The position numbers and the translations under genes were made by a program. Positions 1 through 13,115 of a stretch of 64,000 bases of DNA are shown piece by piece. The DNA is from Anaeramoeba flamelloides (taxonomy: Eukaryota > Metamonada > Anaeramoebidae). The DNA lies in contig JANTQA010000048.1 of the NCBI GenBank assembly GCA_027625915.1, forward strand, positions 2,976,001 through 3,040,000, in the 5' to 3' direction. How positions within the stretch are numbered: the stretch's first letter is position 1; the number at the start of each line of letters is the position of its first letter. The notes beneath the pieces are model-generated. The model searched no databases. It had not been told where the DNA came from and worked only from the letters and a program-made list of their open reading frames with translations.

Positions 1-2810
1 TTATGATAAAATTAACAATATTGTTTTTTTAATTTTATTATTATTAATAAAACAACGTGTTGGGTTTTGAATTACTATCATTGTAATAAAATTTAAGATT
101 CACAAAAATAAAAATCTCTAAAAAAATTGCAAAAATGAATAATTATTATTTTTTTTTCTAATTTCAAAAAAAAAAACAATAGTATAACTACTTTATCTTT
201 GAACTATTTTGACTGTTTATTATAATACAAATATGGATTAAAGACAAATAAGAAAATAAATATATTAGCACACTAGTATCATTTTTAATCTTTTTTAAAA
301 AACTTGATGAATTTTAGGCAAATCCGGGGTGCGAAGGGATATATATAGATATATTTCTTAACTCGAAATTAATTTCCTGAACTTAAAGGATTCAATTTCT
401 CATTAAAAGCTATTTCACATTCACAATAACCTGTTATTATTTCCATGGGTTAATGACTCGAAAATTAGATATTTAATTGAATGAAAAATTTATCATCCTC
501 CCTTTAAGTTTAAGATAAGTAAACTTTGTATTTTTTCTTTAAGAAAAAATGAATAAAAATCATTTTTAAAATCAAAAATTAAATTTTCTCAAATTAGAAT
601 TCTCATTTCTTGGTGTTTATAAAAACTTATTATTTAATTTTACTGAATTTAATAAATCTTTAGGATTGTAAAAGATTACCCTTAATCTTAATTTTTGTAA
701 ATATAAACACTTTTACTTGTAAAAACTATTAGAATTTTTTTTCGCTTGATTTAAATTATATTTCCTTTACAAATAAGTTCTCAAGAAAATAGGTCCATAT
801 AGATAACTCTATTTGAAAAACGGAAAATAAAAATTAAGTATTAATATTTCACTAATAATGTTAAAAAATTATCAAAATTTTTAAAATAAAAAAAAAAATT
901 TTGAGATCTCAAAAAGTTACAAAGAGTGACACTTTGAAACATTTAAATTTAAAATTATAATTAACAGAAATTTAAATTAGAAATTTAGTGTAACCCATTG
1001 AAACTTTTTTTCTATAAATGTTCACTGTTTATTATTGGAGATTCTACCAAGCAAAAAATGACAATTGGTTTTAAATTTGTATTTAGGAACTATAAAAATT
1101 ATATTTTTTTTTTTTAATTTCAAATAATTGTTATTTAAAAATGGAACGATATTTCTCTCAAGATGAAAATAAAAAAATTTCTCAAATTTGTTATATATCA
1201 ATATTTCAAAAAGTAACAACCTCATAAACTCCAGATCCCTGGTATCACTAAACTAACTTGATTCAAACTCAAAAAATCAAAAGAAATATCGAATTTAAGT
1301 TATAAGGATAACCATAGGTTGTCCTATAAGTAAAGTATGGAACAATAGGAGGAAATAATATTAGTGGTCATTCTATAAATTACTCTAAAAAATCTATTAT
1401 AAATATTATTGCAGAATAAATTATTATATTTTTTGACTTTTGATTACAATTTAACAATTGTCATTTTGAAATTGTTTTTTTTTTTATTTGAATACCAAGT
1501 CTAAAAATAAAAAATAAAAATAATAATATTCAAAATAAAATATTAAATAATTAATGATTAGAAGCTCGAAAAATTAAATATTTCTTCAATTTCAAAAAAA
1601 ACTTGATAATTATCAATATAAAACCCTCAAGAATGATTAGTTTGAATTTTTCCTTCTATAAAATTAGTTGAGTTAACAATTTCATTCCCAATATGTGAAA
1701 AATTATTTGTTAAAAAGAATCTTTGAGTTGGATATTTCAGTTTTAAAAACCGCAATATTTTTTAGCAAAAAATTGAGATTTTGAGATAAATCTAGCAAAG
1801 ATATTTTACAACTTTTTAATTCTGAATACCCGTAATTCACATATTAAATTATAGAGAAATTCTGATTGTTATTTAAAAAATTGTTGGATTTTTTACAATG
1901 CTTTAGTTTATTTGTGAATTTCTGAGATCAACTAATTGAGCTACTTTATACTATTTTTATTTTTACAAGTATTTGAACCACAGCCATCTATAAAATTTAC
2001 CCACCATTGTTAAATATTTTAATTTTAGACAATTTACGGTGATACTAAACCTTTGAAGGTCAAAAAAAGGATAAAATGATTGGGTCAACCTCTTTTTTTT
2101 TTGAGAATTCTTTAATAATGAATCCAATTTTAATAAAATTTTATATTTGATTTTGTTATACCAAATACTATTAGAATTATACAGATAAAAATTCGATTCA
2201 TCAGCTCTTTAAAATATTCATTAAAGGGGCTGTATTGTAAAAAAGACCCCAACTAATCCAATAAACATTATTTTTAGATATCTGAAATAATTCTTTTTTA
2301 TATACTAAGTCAATTTCGTCTGGTTAGAAATAATTTTGTGAATTTTATTTATTAAACACTATTTCATCTTTTAAATTTATTCTTCAAAATAAAAAACTGT
2401 TCTAAAAATCAAAAGTAATTTTTGACAATGAAAAAAATCCAAAAGAAACAAAATGTTCAAGAAAGAGACATTAAAAATAATCTTAACTTCTCTTAATAAA
2501 AAACAGCATCTGTAACAACATACCTCGTTAAATATTGATTTTGTTTTGGAATATTACAAAGATAAGAGGAAATATTACCAAATGAAGAAACATTAAAACT
2601 GTAAATGAGAGAATAACTTTGTTGGACTTTAATAAAAATTTCCTACCTCAAGGATCAACTCTTTAAAGACAAGAAACTCATATATTCGTTTCTTAACTAA
2701 ATGTACTAATTATTACCAACCAGAGGAAAACAAAATCACAAAATTTTAATCAAAGTTTCTATCATTTTTTATAATTTTTTACCACTTTTTTGTAAACTGT
2801 TTCAACCCAA
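1..2810. other. Non-coding AT-rich stretch, no gene recognised
   Basis: No open frame with coding-like composition was found. The only track-length frame (about 1022-1225, minus strand) is A/T homopolymer translation. Poly-A and poly-T runs are frequent. Promoter elements of the following TMEM181-like gene must lie near 2700-2810, but no specific motif could be picked out. Confidence 0.6.
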
Positions 2811-5800
2811 ATGCAAGTGCTTATTGATAAATGGGACAAAAAAAAAATATGGTTGTTTTTTATATTCTATTTTTTTCTTATAATTATTGGTTTAGTTATT
2901 GGTGCCACAGGACCTGAGCGATATGAAAAAAAAATCTTTGAAAACGAAATCGATAATACCGTATCAAATATTTCAACTTTTGAAATAAAAATTGATGAAT
3001 TAAATAGGTTAAACCAACACCTCTTTATTGACTCTTTTTTTTTAAATGGCCAAGATCTTGGTATTACTGAAACAGTGACTTTTACTGTCAACCTCTGGGG
3101 GAAGCGAAACCAGAATATTTCAGATACAATCCCAGATTTTGACGAAGAATCAACTTTGGGCATGTCAAGTTCTGATTCTGATGATGACGACAAAAGTAAC
3201 GTAACCGAAGATGATTGGGATTTGATTGAAAGTTCAAGCCACAAAAGAGAAATTGAATGCGAAGTAAGCCTATCTGATGTTCTATCAAAATTTTGACTTG
3301 AAACTTTTAATTCCCCATTTCTTGTTTTTATATTATTTTTTTGTTTTTTATTTTCTTTTAGTCAAAAGGCAATTGCACAACCGATACCATTTTGTATCTA
3401 TCTTATTTACATTTCGAGACTTACTTTTTAAAAGTTGAATATGACAATAGCTTGACTCAAAGTAATTTGGAAAAGATCTTTATTGAAGTAAAATTTCTCA
3501 TTTTTCTTAAAAATTTTTTTTTCTTTTTTTTTCTTTTTTTAATTCTTTTTCCATTTCAATCAAAAAGAAATGAGTACACATTTTATTAACACCACAACCC
3601 TTAAAACAAAACTTCAAGGTGAGTTATATTTAAAATTTCTTCGAGAAAAAAGAACACTTTTTAAATTTTCAATCAAGCAAGTGATTCGAATATGAAGCAA
3701 AGTACTATTGAGTTTTTGAGGTTTGTGAATAATAGTTTGAAGACAAACAACATATTTGTTGAACTAAATGAATGTTGAGTCAAGAAATCTTGTTAAAATT
3801 TAAAATTTAGGTTTGTTTTTTTTGGAAATTTTCGAAATTTGGTCCAAAAGCTTTTTTTCGATTATCCAAATCCGAAATTTGCCTTGAAAAGGTTTGAAAA
3901 TCAAAATCTTCTTATGGAACACTTACTTTCTACTTCATTTTAAAATATTCAAGACTTTTGAAAGATTTTATAAATATCCTTTAATATCATCTGAAGTGGA
4001 CAGTTACTGTAGTCAAAATAAAACGTGCAAAAAAATATAATCCGTGTTTCAAAATAAAAAGCGTATTTTTTTGTTATAGAAGACCTATACATTAACCGAT
4101 CAAAGAAACCAATAATAAACCTTAAATAAATATGGTATTGGTTTCTTAAAGTTCTATTATTTAAAAAAGAAATTCTAAAAATGAAGGATCAAATTGCAAA
4201 ATTTTTCTCAAGAAATAGAGTAAATTTTAGAAAATTTTTATCATCGAAAAAACAAAAAATTTCTTCAAAAAAATTGAGAATATTATGAAAAATTCTCAAC
4301 AAATTACATTCCTAAATTAAATTTTATTGAAAATATCCAGATGTTTACTATCAAAATTGATTTGAACTTCGGTATACTATTGGGTAGTTGATTGGATATT
4401 GCCTTGGAACAAGAAGAAAAAAAAGCATGGATTATATTTTAAAACACGGATTATAGTCGTTGGGCAAGTATTATTTTGATCACTGTATTAATATCAAAAA
4501 AAAAATATCGATTTTAAATTTGCCTTGTTTTTTTGAAAAATCTAAAAGATTTTGGAGCAATAAATTTTTTCATCGAAACCTAAAATCTGCTATATTTTTC
4601 CTTTCACATAATTGGTGTCCATTTGAATTATTTTTTACTGATTAGTAGATTTATATTTCAACACCCAATGAGTAAAAAAATCGTATAATCTTTAATGTGA
4701 ACACAAATCAAAAAACAAACTATTTATTTAAGGTTTTTTAATCTTATTTATTTTAAAATCAAGTATAATTTAGCTTTACAGAATTTTTAAGGTTTACAAT
4801 CCCTGAAACTGGAAAAAAGGATTATCTTGAGTAGGGAGAAGTGGCTTGTTAATTTGGTTCTTATCTGATCGATCTTTAGCTTTGGGATTAATTTTAATAG
4901 TGGTTAAAAAAGGTAATTTATGACAATTTATTCATTTATTTCCAAAATCAGAATTAAAGAATGTAAGCCTAAAGAGATTGGCTAGGTGATATAAAGAATA
5001 ATTTTAATTTTTGGGTTGTTGATTGAAATTTTTATAGTGGTTTGATTTTATTTGGAGCCTTTAAAAAAAAGATTTTTTTTTTTTATGTAATTTACAAAAA
5101 AGTAAATCAAATTTATCTTCAACAACACAAAAATCCAAATTTATTCTTAAACTTAAGTTCCAATTAATTAATCTTAGACTCTTCAATTCGGATTTCGGAA
5201 AAAAAAAAAAAATTTGATTTTAATCCACTATTAAAATTAAAACCCATACCAAGAACCAGATCCATCATCTAAGAACCAAAATAACAAGTTGCTACACATA
5301 ATACGAGAAAATACCCATTTCCAGTTTCAGGGATTGTAAACCTTAAGTTCCAAATAAAAAAAAAAAACAACTAAAATATACACAGTAATTTATATCCACT
5401 TGTTTTGAAATGGTTTTTATGAATTACTTTCAAAATTATTTGTGAATTAAAAAAAGAAATCACGATGACTATCTCAAATAAAAAATATTTATGATGATAA
5501 TATAATAGGTATAATCACCAATATGAGAATTTTACAAACAAATCGATAAATTTATAAATGAATTATCTTTTCACTATTCTTAAACTTTGTTTCTGTCAAA
5601 GGTGCCCAAAAAAATATTAAAAATATCGAATATTTTTGATAAATGACCTTTGAAGATTAAATACGGAATTAGAAGAATAATAAACATCAAAGAATAGTTG
5701 ATACCTGTCTGGAATAAAACAAATAAAACAATAGATTTTGTTAAAAATTGAAAAACCTCAAATTCTTAATATATTTAGAAAAAAACAAAAAGGATCATTT

Positions 5801-8800
5801 TGATCTACAATTCAAGATCAAATAAAATTCCAATAAAAATCAATATGATTTTTCTATAATCATTCTCACTTTTTTAATAACATTAGAATACATGTTTTTA
5901 CCAAGTGGATATAGATCTTTTAATAAAAAAAAATAAACAAAACATTTCGTGTCAAAAAAAAATTGAAAAAATGAAAAGAGCAAAAAATCAAAATGAGAAA
6001 AAATAATTTCCAATTTTGAAATTTTCAAAGTTTCAATTTTTTCTTCTAATAACCATTCAAATCCTTTAAACACTTGTAATTTACCCATTAAAACTGGACT
6101 CCTTTGACTGGAAAATAGTTTCTGTAGATTTATCTCCAATTTTTTTTATTTTTTTCAATGAAATTTACAAATATTTCTGAAAATATCTTAAAGATCAAAT
6201 AATCTACAAATTCTCAATAATTAAAAAAAAATTAAAACATTGAATAAAATTTTGTTTTTTTTTGTTTACCCTTCAAAAAATGTCTTGAGAATTCAATAAA
6301 CACTAGAAAACAAGAAAAAAAAACATTTAGTAATTGGTACTTCCTTATTTAAATTTTCAGTACAAGATATACAAAAATAAATCTTAATTTTTTTGAGTTG
6401 AAAAAAATATTTTCAGAAATAATTTATAAATTTATGAGAACTTTAATTCATTAATTTTATTTTAAGAGAAGTAAACTTCCTCTTTTTTTCTTCAAGGAAA
6501 AATAAATTAAAAGTATTTTGATATTTAAAAGGAAAAAAAAACAAAATTATAAAAACTCTTTTAATTAGTGAAAAAAATATAAATAAGTGATCTGAGACCA
6601 AACACCCATGAATGGAATATTTTAACAAAAAAATTTTATTGATTAATTTCCCACATTTTTTAAAAATAGAAATTTCCAAATTATTATATTTAATTTGTCT
6701 TAATAAATTGTATTCAAAATTGAAATTGAATCCATTACTGAATTAACCTTGTACCATATTAAAACAATATTTATTAAGTTGATGTCATTAAATAAATGTG
6801 AAATTTAAATACATTCATTTCAGGAATATCAAAAAAAAAAAAAAAACATATTAAATATTAACAACAAATAAAATATTGTAATTAATTTTTTGCTAATTTA
6901 GATGTTTTTGAATTTAGAATAATTCTTAATTTCCAATTATTCTTTTTTAGTTTTCTTTCATTTTTATGAAAAAAATAAAGAAATTAAAAAACAACCAATA
7001 TATATATCTAAAGTAAAAATAATAATTGACTTTTCTTTTTTCCTTTTCTTTTCTCTTATATAAATATTGAATAATTAGGTGTATTATACCCATTCTATGA
7101 TGACTATTTTTGAATTATTTTGGAGATATTTTTTTATAATGACAGTGATTTTATGGATTTATTATATTACCAGAAAAACACATAATATTTCATTTCACAA
7201 CTTTTCTTATGAATTAAAATGGCTTTATGTTCTTTTATGTTTACTATTATTATTTAATAATCCATTCTGGGCATTATTACTCCTTGATCACACAGCTTTT
7301 GTTCAAGTTTTAAATTCCTTTCTAGTGGCCACTTTTGTAATATTATATAGTGCTTTTTATTTATACCTAATTGATGGATACAGATATGTAAACATTTTTT
7401 TTTTTTGCATTACTAATATATAATTTTCCTTTTCTTTCCTTCTATTTCTTCTTTTATGAACTAGGTCTAGAAATGTTTTTGTAATTTAAAAAAATCATTA
7501 TTTTATTAACTAATTTGAAAATACTTCATAATATTTTGTGATAAATCCAAAAATAATTAATAAATTCTGTTTTCATCGGGATTTATTTTACATTTCTGTT
7601 TAAGGACTCTTCATATTTTGTGTTCTTCAGATATTATTTTTATGATTAAAAACATATTTGCTGACTTAAAAGAATGTTGAGAAAAGAGATCCTGTTAAAA
7701 TTCAAAATTTAGGTTTGTTTTTGAAATTTTTGAGTTGGAAAAAACATTTTTTGCGACAAATTTAAAGTCTTTGTCATTTTCCCTTGTAGTGCATTCAACA
7801 ATCCTTCGAAAAAATAGATTCCATTGCCTTTCCTTTCGGATGTTTCTAAACTGGATTCTTTGTAATTTTTCTTTTCTTTGTTTTTGAATTAATTTTGTGA
7901 TGAGTGTTTCAAAATTAAAGCTGTATTTGTATGATTTTTGGATTTGTTATCTTTTTTTGATACGAAACTTACCTTTTCCAATCCCAGATAAGACCTACTT
8001 GAATGGAAATGGTATTTTTTATATATTGGCTATATATATATATATTAACTCAAACTTTTTATTTGTAAAAATTAAAAGTATATAATTCTAGGCAACTACT
8101 GATAAGAAAGAGATTAGTTTCACTAAAAAGTTTAGGATTACATTGTAATCACTGTGAAAGATTTTGGGAAATCCTTAAGTTATTAGGAAAAGTTTGAAAA
8201 TTTTCTGATCTTCTTATTTCGAATTGAATTTGGATAAAATAGGAAGCATTTTACTTAATAAATTTGCCTTTTAATATAAAATGTTAAAGTTATTTTACAA
8301 GAGTTTAACCAATTTTTTTGCGACGTTGTTAATCTCATAAATCCCAAAAGATCGTCACACTCAAGGATTTGCGACACTGGATAATTAATTTCATTCAAGG
8401 AACCCATTTATTTGTTCAATAGACGACAAAGAAAAAAGACCATTAATTTTCGCTTAAAGGTTGGAAATTGAATGAATTCTCTTTCTTTGTTTAAAAACAA
8501 TGTCTAAAACCAAACAACGTTTTTGGTTTTGGTTCGAAAGAAAGTGATATCATTTTTTAAAAAAATTAAAAACGTTTGGTCTCTTTTTTTCTTTGAAAAA
8601 AGGAGCCAAGAAACCATTTTTAGAAGATTTTGAAAAGTGAGAAAAAAACAAAAACATATTTATAAATTGAAGAAATTAGAAAAAAAAAAAAAAAAAACAT
8701 TATATTTTACTACATCAAGTCAAGAAATTTTTAGAGGAATATGCTCAAAATAAGTCAGTGTTAAGAACACACAATAGATGCAGGTTTTTTATGTTTGATC

Positions 8801-10961
8801 GGCTTCAGATGTTTCTTAACAAGAGTGAAATAAAAGGGGCGATAGAGACTCATTGAAAAGTTTGACAATCTATTTTGTCTCAGTAGCGATTTCAAACCGA
8901 GTTTTATCCACAATGTGAGAAAATCTCAACTTTAACTTCAATGTTTTCAATAACTTTATTGAGAATAAAAAGAAGTTTTGAAGAACAAGTTATTCAAAGT
9001 ACCATTAAAAAACAACAAATTAGTTGTTTGTTTGTTTTAGTTTGTTTTGTTTTGTTTGTTTATTGTGTTTAGTTTTTTGTTTCGACGAGTTAGATCTCGA
9101 GTTCCAAAAATAAATAGCATCTCATATTATTTCATTTGTTCAAAAATCACCTAGTTATTATTCCTTGTTTTGGATCGCCTTCCAGACTCAAAATAATGAT
9201 ATTTTTCTGGTACTAAGATTATATTAATCGTCGTTCTTCGAACTCCACAATATCATCTTATATCACTTCGAACAATATCATATTTCTAGTTCTTCTAGGC
9301 CAAACTTGTCACACAACAAGGTGATTATTTCCAAATAGAACCAATAAACAACGTTATCAGTTTTTCATTCTATTGAGAATTTATCAAAATTAAACCTCTA
9401 AAAAAAATTTTTTATGATCAAAAAGGAGAAAAATATCAAATTTCATACGAATAAAATATCATATAAAATTATGATCAGAAAACTTTCATATCTTTTTTTA
9501 AAGTAATCTCTTATAAATAAACAAATTGAATTGTTATGAAGAATCGATTTATGATTGTAAATAACAATTTTGGGTATTTGAATAGTTTTACCAGAGATTG
9601 AATTTAAAGTAAAAATATTTGAAAAGAAATTTGCACTACTTTTTTGGAAATAAATAAAAACTCAAAATTTTACACTCAGTTAAAACAGTTAAAAAAAATC
9701 ACAATAATGTAATTTTATTAAGTTGAATTAGAATATTTAAAAATGATCATACAATCATTTTTTATTGGGAAAAGGAGTGGCAAATTTTTCAATTACGTAA
9801 ACATAGTTTAAATTCGATCGGCCAAATTTTCTGAATAATTCATATTAGGTTTAAAATTCTTTTAAATTGAAGAATTAAAATAAAATTAATTGAGTATCTA
9901 ACATTTGATTGATCAAGAATTGTAAATAGAAGTTTCAAAAAATTTACCACTTGATTTTTTGTTATCCCATCTTCAAAATTAAAGACACACTCTAAATTTA
10001 TTATGATTTTTCATTATTTATTTTTTGTTTTGTGGACATTGTACATTATAAATAATTGTTGCTATTTCAATTAGCAATCAAGTCTTATTTAGTATTTCCC
10101 AGATAATTTATTTAATAAATAGTTTTTTTTTAAAAAATTGGATTTTGCTGTGTTAAAATTTGGAATTGGTATTTACAATTTTTTTATTGTGTAGTCAAAA
10201 TTGATCAAATTATATATACTCATAGATCTTATAAATTAATAATATCCACTCTTTCTAATATTAAAAAGCCTCAACATTTATAGAAAAATTGATTAATTCT
10301 TAAATCTTTTTAAAAATTTTCTATATTAATTTTCCTTCAATAAAACAAAAAATAGTCTGCACAAAAACGAACAACATTAAAATTTTATTTACCAAAATCA
10401 ATTCCATTGGTAGGATTATGGATTACATTTATAACAATCTTTTTAATTACTCGTTTCCATCAACATGACGATCCACAATACGAAACAGTTAATGATGTGA
10501 CTTCCTTCTTTGTTGTGTCTATTTTTTTTTGGTTGCTATATATTGTTTATTTCCTTTGGTTAATTTACTCATCAATACGTGCATTTAAGGAGATTAAAGA
10601 TGATAAAAAAAAAAGATTTTATTTCTTTTTCCCATTTTTTATAATTACAACAATAATGTATTTAATTTCATTTATTGGTGATTATATTCAAAGTATTAGA
10701 AACACAACCCTTGAATTTACTTCACATTTCACCATCTTCAATTTTTCGATCATTGCACTTTCCATTGCCTTTTTGCCAACTTCGAAATCCCGTGCAAATC
10801 TTAGTCAGGATTCTCATGAAAAATTGGAAGAAGAAGAAGAAAATGATGATACGGAAAGTAATCAAAACGAAAAAATAATTCTATCTGATAATTCAAATTA
10901 TGAATTGGAAAGCCAGAGTTCTTCGAAATCACAATCAGAAAAGCCTTCTTCTTCTGATTAA
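2811..10961 (+). CDS. TMEM181: TMEM181-like GOLD-domain seven-transmembrane protein, five exons
   Basis: Proposed exons are 2811-3263, 3362-3461, 3575-3618, 7079-7387 and 10356-10961, giving about 503 residues. The N-terminus has a membrane segment (residues about 13-32) followed by GATGPE, matching the VGIRGP of animal TMEM181. A luminal GOLD-like region follows, with an acidic Asp/Ser insert near residues 115-143. Then NFK joined to VYYTHS leads into ELFWRYFF, which corresponds to NFTWKTYNP...EIWFRFFF of the human protein. Exon 4 carries ELKWLYVLLCLLLLFNNPFW (human EQKWMSVLLPLLLLYNDPFF). Exon 5 opens with KFYLPKSIPLVGLW (human TFYLPKFFIVGLLW). The C-terminal tail is Glu/Ser-rich and cytosolic. 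The family is a Wntless-related seven-TM group, with human TMEM181 known as a host factor for cytolethal distending toxin; its native role is unclear. Exons 1, 4 and 5 are firm. The exon 2 end and the 44-nt exon 3 are the weakest part of the model. Confidence 0.85.
3696..3840 (+). repeat. Repeat J, copy 1
   Basis: This segment is similar in the same orientation to about 7615-7745. The best-matched stretch reads GAATGTTGAG, then a short variable piece, then TTGTTAAAATTTAAAAT and TTAGGTTTG. Both copies sit in the 5' part of neighbouring introns of the TMEM181-like gene. No termini or target duplication were identified. Confidence 0.55.
4007..4485 (+). mobile_element. MITE-1 copy 1, Tc1/mariner-like TA insertion
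   Basis: This 479-bp element is flanked by TA on both sides. The left end reads CTGTAGTCAAAATAAAAC. The right end, reverse-complemented, reads CAGTGATCAAAATAATAC, and both ends continue into a shared TATAATCCGTGTTT motif. The copy at 20281-20779 is the reverse complement of it. There is no transposase frame, so it is a non-autonomous DNA element. It lies in a TMEM181 intron. Confidence 0.8.
4791..5342. mobile_element. Foldback/TIR element with TTAA target duplication (piggyBac-like MITE)
   Basis: The left end GGTTTACAATCCCTGAAA and right end TTTCAGGGATTGTAAACC are exact inverted repeats. Both are flanked directly by TTAA (4787-4790 and 5343-5346). Imperfect inverted similarity continues inward; for example TTAATTTTAATAGTGGTT on the left is mirrored near 5224-5240. 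TTAA duplication is the hallmark of piggyBac-superfamily insertions. No transposase is encoded, so it is non-autonomous. A related left end lies at 17743. Confidence 0.75.
5593..6110. mobile_element. TIR element family F, copy 1
   Basis: The ends are CTGTCAAAGGTGCCC on the left and, reverse-complemented, CAGTCAAAGGAGTCC on the right. A second copy at 57170-57853 shares the ends and interior, for example GACCTTTGAAGA and AATCAATATGATTT. There is no protein with transposase features. The 99-codon minus-strand frame inside it is not preserved as a homologous frame in the other copy. Confidence 0.65.
7615..7745 (+). repeat. Repeat J, copy 2
   Basis: This copy matches 3696-3840 in the same orientation, sharing GAATGTTGAG, CTGTTAAAATTCAAAATTT and AGGTTTGTTTTTG. 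It starts about 230 bp downstream of the intron donor. It may be a decayed element or a duplicated piece of the neighbouring intron. Confidence 0.5.
8028..9357 (+). repeat. E block, copy 1 (1.33 kb intronic repeat)
   Basis: Colinear similarity to 29701-31011 runs from GCTATATAT to CCAATAAACAACGTTAT. Two sub-blocks are almost identical between copies, near 8385-8545 and 8710-8900, while the rest is more diverged. All frames are interrupted and no known protein or RNA family was recognised. Unlike copy 2, it is not bounded by the CCCTAATAAAA inverted termini. Confidence 0.75.
9620..10175 (+). repeat. K block, copy 1 (intronic, sense)
   Basis: Similar to 31615-32185 and to about 54530-55040, always in the sense orientation of the host intron. 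Recognisable strings are TCTAACATTTGATTGATC, ATTTATTTTTTGTTTTGTG, ATTGTACATTATAAA and GGATTTTGCTGTGTTAAAA. It ends about 180 bp before the 3' splice site. Confidence 0.65.
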
Positions 10962-13115
10962 GATTTTTGGAAATTACTTTAAATATTCTTTTTTTTTTTT
11001 TTTTTCTTTTCTTTTTTTTTTGCAACCTATATTTTTTTAAAATATTGCAAAAAAAAAAAAATAATTATGAAAAATAAAGACAAATAGATCAAGATTTAAT
11101 TTTTTTTTTTTTTTTTTTTGGAATTAAGAACTAAGAAGAAAGCTTAATCCTTTGTTGTTCTCATCATATGATTCGAATACTTTTATTTATTCAAAAGATC
11201 TAAAAGTGTAAAATATTTAAAATTCGATCAATATTATGAATTTTTCTATTACAATAACTTTTTAAATATCTACATATTTTTTTTCAATATAAAATATTTT
11301 TAAAGGCAAATCATATTATTTATTAAATATAGAACAATACAGGCTATTCAAAGGTTATCATAAAAATTTTTCAATTATCAAATTTTGATATCTAGATGGA
11401 TTGTTAATAAGTTTAATATGAGTATCAGAAAACTTATTTTAAGAAATTTTTTTCATAAATGAGTTGATATGAACAAAAAAATTCTGATCTGATCAAAAAA
11501 AATTCATTTTTTCAAGAGTAAATTTTATATGTGTTTTCAACAAATTTTCGATTTTTGGAATCATTTTAGGAATCCAGAAAATTTATTTTTGAAATATAAT
11601 AAAAAATTATTCAATTTGCACTTATTTAAGATCAAGATTTTTTTCAATCTGAGCTTTATTATTCTTATATTCTGAGAGTTAAATATACATCTCAAAATTA
11701 AAATATAATATTGTCAAAAATTCATTGTGTATTTGTAAAAACTTTAATATTGGATTAAAATTAAATTTGAAATTTTAACTATCTTGAAACTTTTCTTTTT
11801 TTTTTCAGTTATTTAATATTCAAATAATTAATTTAAATTTGTTTTATATGTTAACAAATCTCAATAAAATTGAGAAATAATTATAAAGTCTATGAATAGA
11901 TTTAATCATAGAATTATACTAACTCTTAGAAAAAAAATAAGATTGAATTATTAATTATTGATTGAGAAATAATCAAATTAAAAAGTAAATTAAATTTCAT
12001 AATAAAGGGCTCAATTTTTTTTTATTTTTTTTTTTTTTTTTTTTTTATTTTTTTTTTTCTTTTGATTATTATTATTATTTTTCATTAAGATCGGTATGTT
12101 GAAATAAAAAAGATATCTGAAAGGGTTATAAATATTATTATATTTGAGATTTTATAGTGTCTTGTAATGTGTATTAATTAATCTTAACAAATCTTCTTGT
12201 CATATTTTTTTATTCAAATCTCAATAATAAAAATTTAGTAATACTTTTTAAAAAAATTATGATACACTTTTTTTTTTTTTTTGATTTTAATTGTTTTTAT
12301 AATTTTTGAAATATTTATGTTATATGTTTTTGAATACTTGGAAAGTAATTATTAATAAGATTTAATAATTAGTTGTTATTTAATAGAAAATATTTTAACT
12401 TTTTTTCAATTTATTATTAATGGTGATGTAAAACTTTTCTAGATAGTCGATTTTTAACAGAATTATTAAACAAAATTATTACTATTCAGATTTTTAAATT
12501 TCCAAAATTGTATTTTCTCTTATAAAGTACATTTAATCGGAAAAAAATGTGTTTAATCACTTACAACTCGATTAAAATTATGAAAAATGATAAAATATAA
12601 TTTTTATAAAAAATATAATTGTCAACTATTTATATACTTCAAGAATTAAACAAAAAAAGTCAAGTTTCATTAAGAATATCAATAAAATCAAATTAAAATA
12701 AGAATATTTTTAATCTCAAAGTTAATAAAAAAATCTGAATTAAATCTATCAAAATATGATTTCTAATTGAATTTGTAAAGATCTTTGGATTTTTGGTCAT
12801 ATAAGAAGTACAATCTTTTAGGAAATTTGATTAAAATTTTTCATTTTTTAATTGAAAAATATCATTCCAATAAAAATAGTAATTTGTCAATATAAGTAAT
12901 AGTTATAAAATAATAACAAATTTGATTAAATGTGGTTAAATTGGATTAATTCAATTTTTTTAACGAAAAGAAAACAATTTTTTAAATATTAGAAATTTCA
13001 TTTTATGTGAATAAAAAGAATAAAAGTTTATTTTTTATTTCAAAAATTTTGATTTTTCTCATTCAGGATATCTATTGAAATTTTATTTTTGTTATTTAAT
13101 TTTTTTTTATTGACC
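10962..13115. other. Extremely AT-rich intergenic stretch
   Basis: This 3' flank of the TMEM181-like gene has AATAAA-type polyadenylation candidates near 11072. Beyond that are long poly-T and poly-A runs (for example 11101-11119 and 12014-12058) and no coding-like frame. Confidence 0.6.

Larger units (their letters stand above)
3619..7078 (+). other. Long intron 3 of the TMEM181-like gene (3.46 kb)
   Basis: The donor is CAAG|GTGAGT and the acceptor ATTAG|GTG. The intron holds a J-type repeat near its 5' end (about 3696-3840), a TA-flanked MITE (4007-4485), a TTAA-flanked foldback element (4791-5342) and another TIR element (5593-6110). The open frame at 5840-6139 on the minus strand lies inside that last repeat and is not a gene. 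The intron is over ten times longer than the short introns of this window. Confidence 0.8.
7388..10355 (+). other. Long intron 4 of the TMEM181-like gene (2.97 kb)
   Basis: The donor is TAT|GTAAAC and the acceptor AAATAG|TCTGCA. In order the intron contains a J repeat (about 7615-7745), the E block (8028-9357) and the K block (about 9620-10175). E then K occurs in the same order and orientation in the long intron of the kinase gene at 28910-32515. No nested gene was seen; the 62-codon frame at 7897-8085 runs into the TA-rich start of the E block. Confidence 0.8.

Noticed and set aside
2867-3288. Minus-strand frames of 125 and 66 codons
   Set aside because: They are the antisense of TMEM181 exon 1, which has clear homology on the + strand.
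5840-6139. 99-codon minus-strand frame in the TMEM181 intron
   Set aside because: It lies in TIR repeat family F, and the other copy does not keep a homologous frame.
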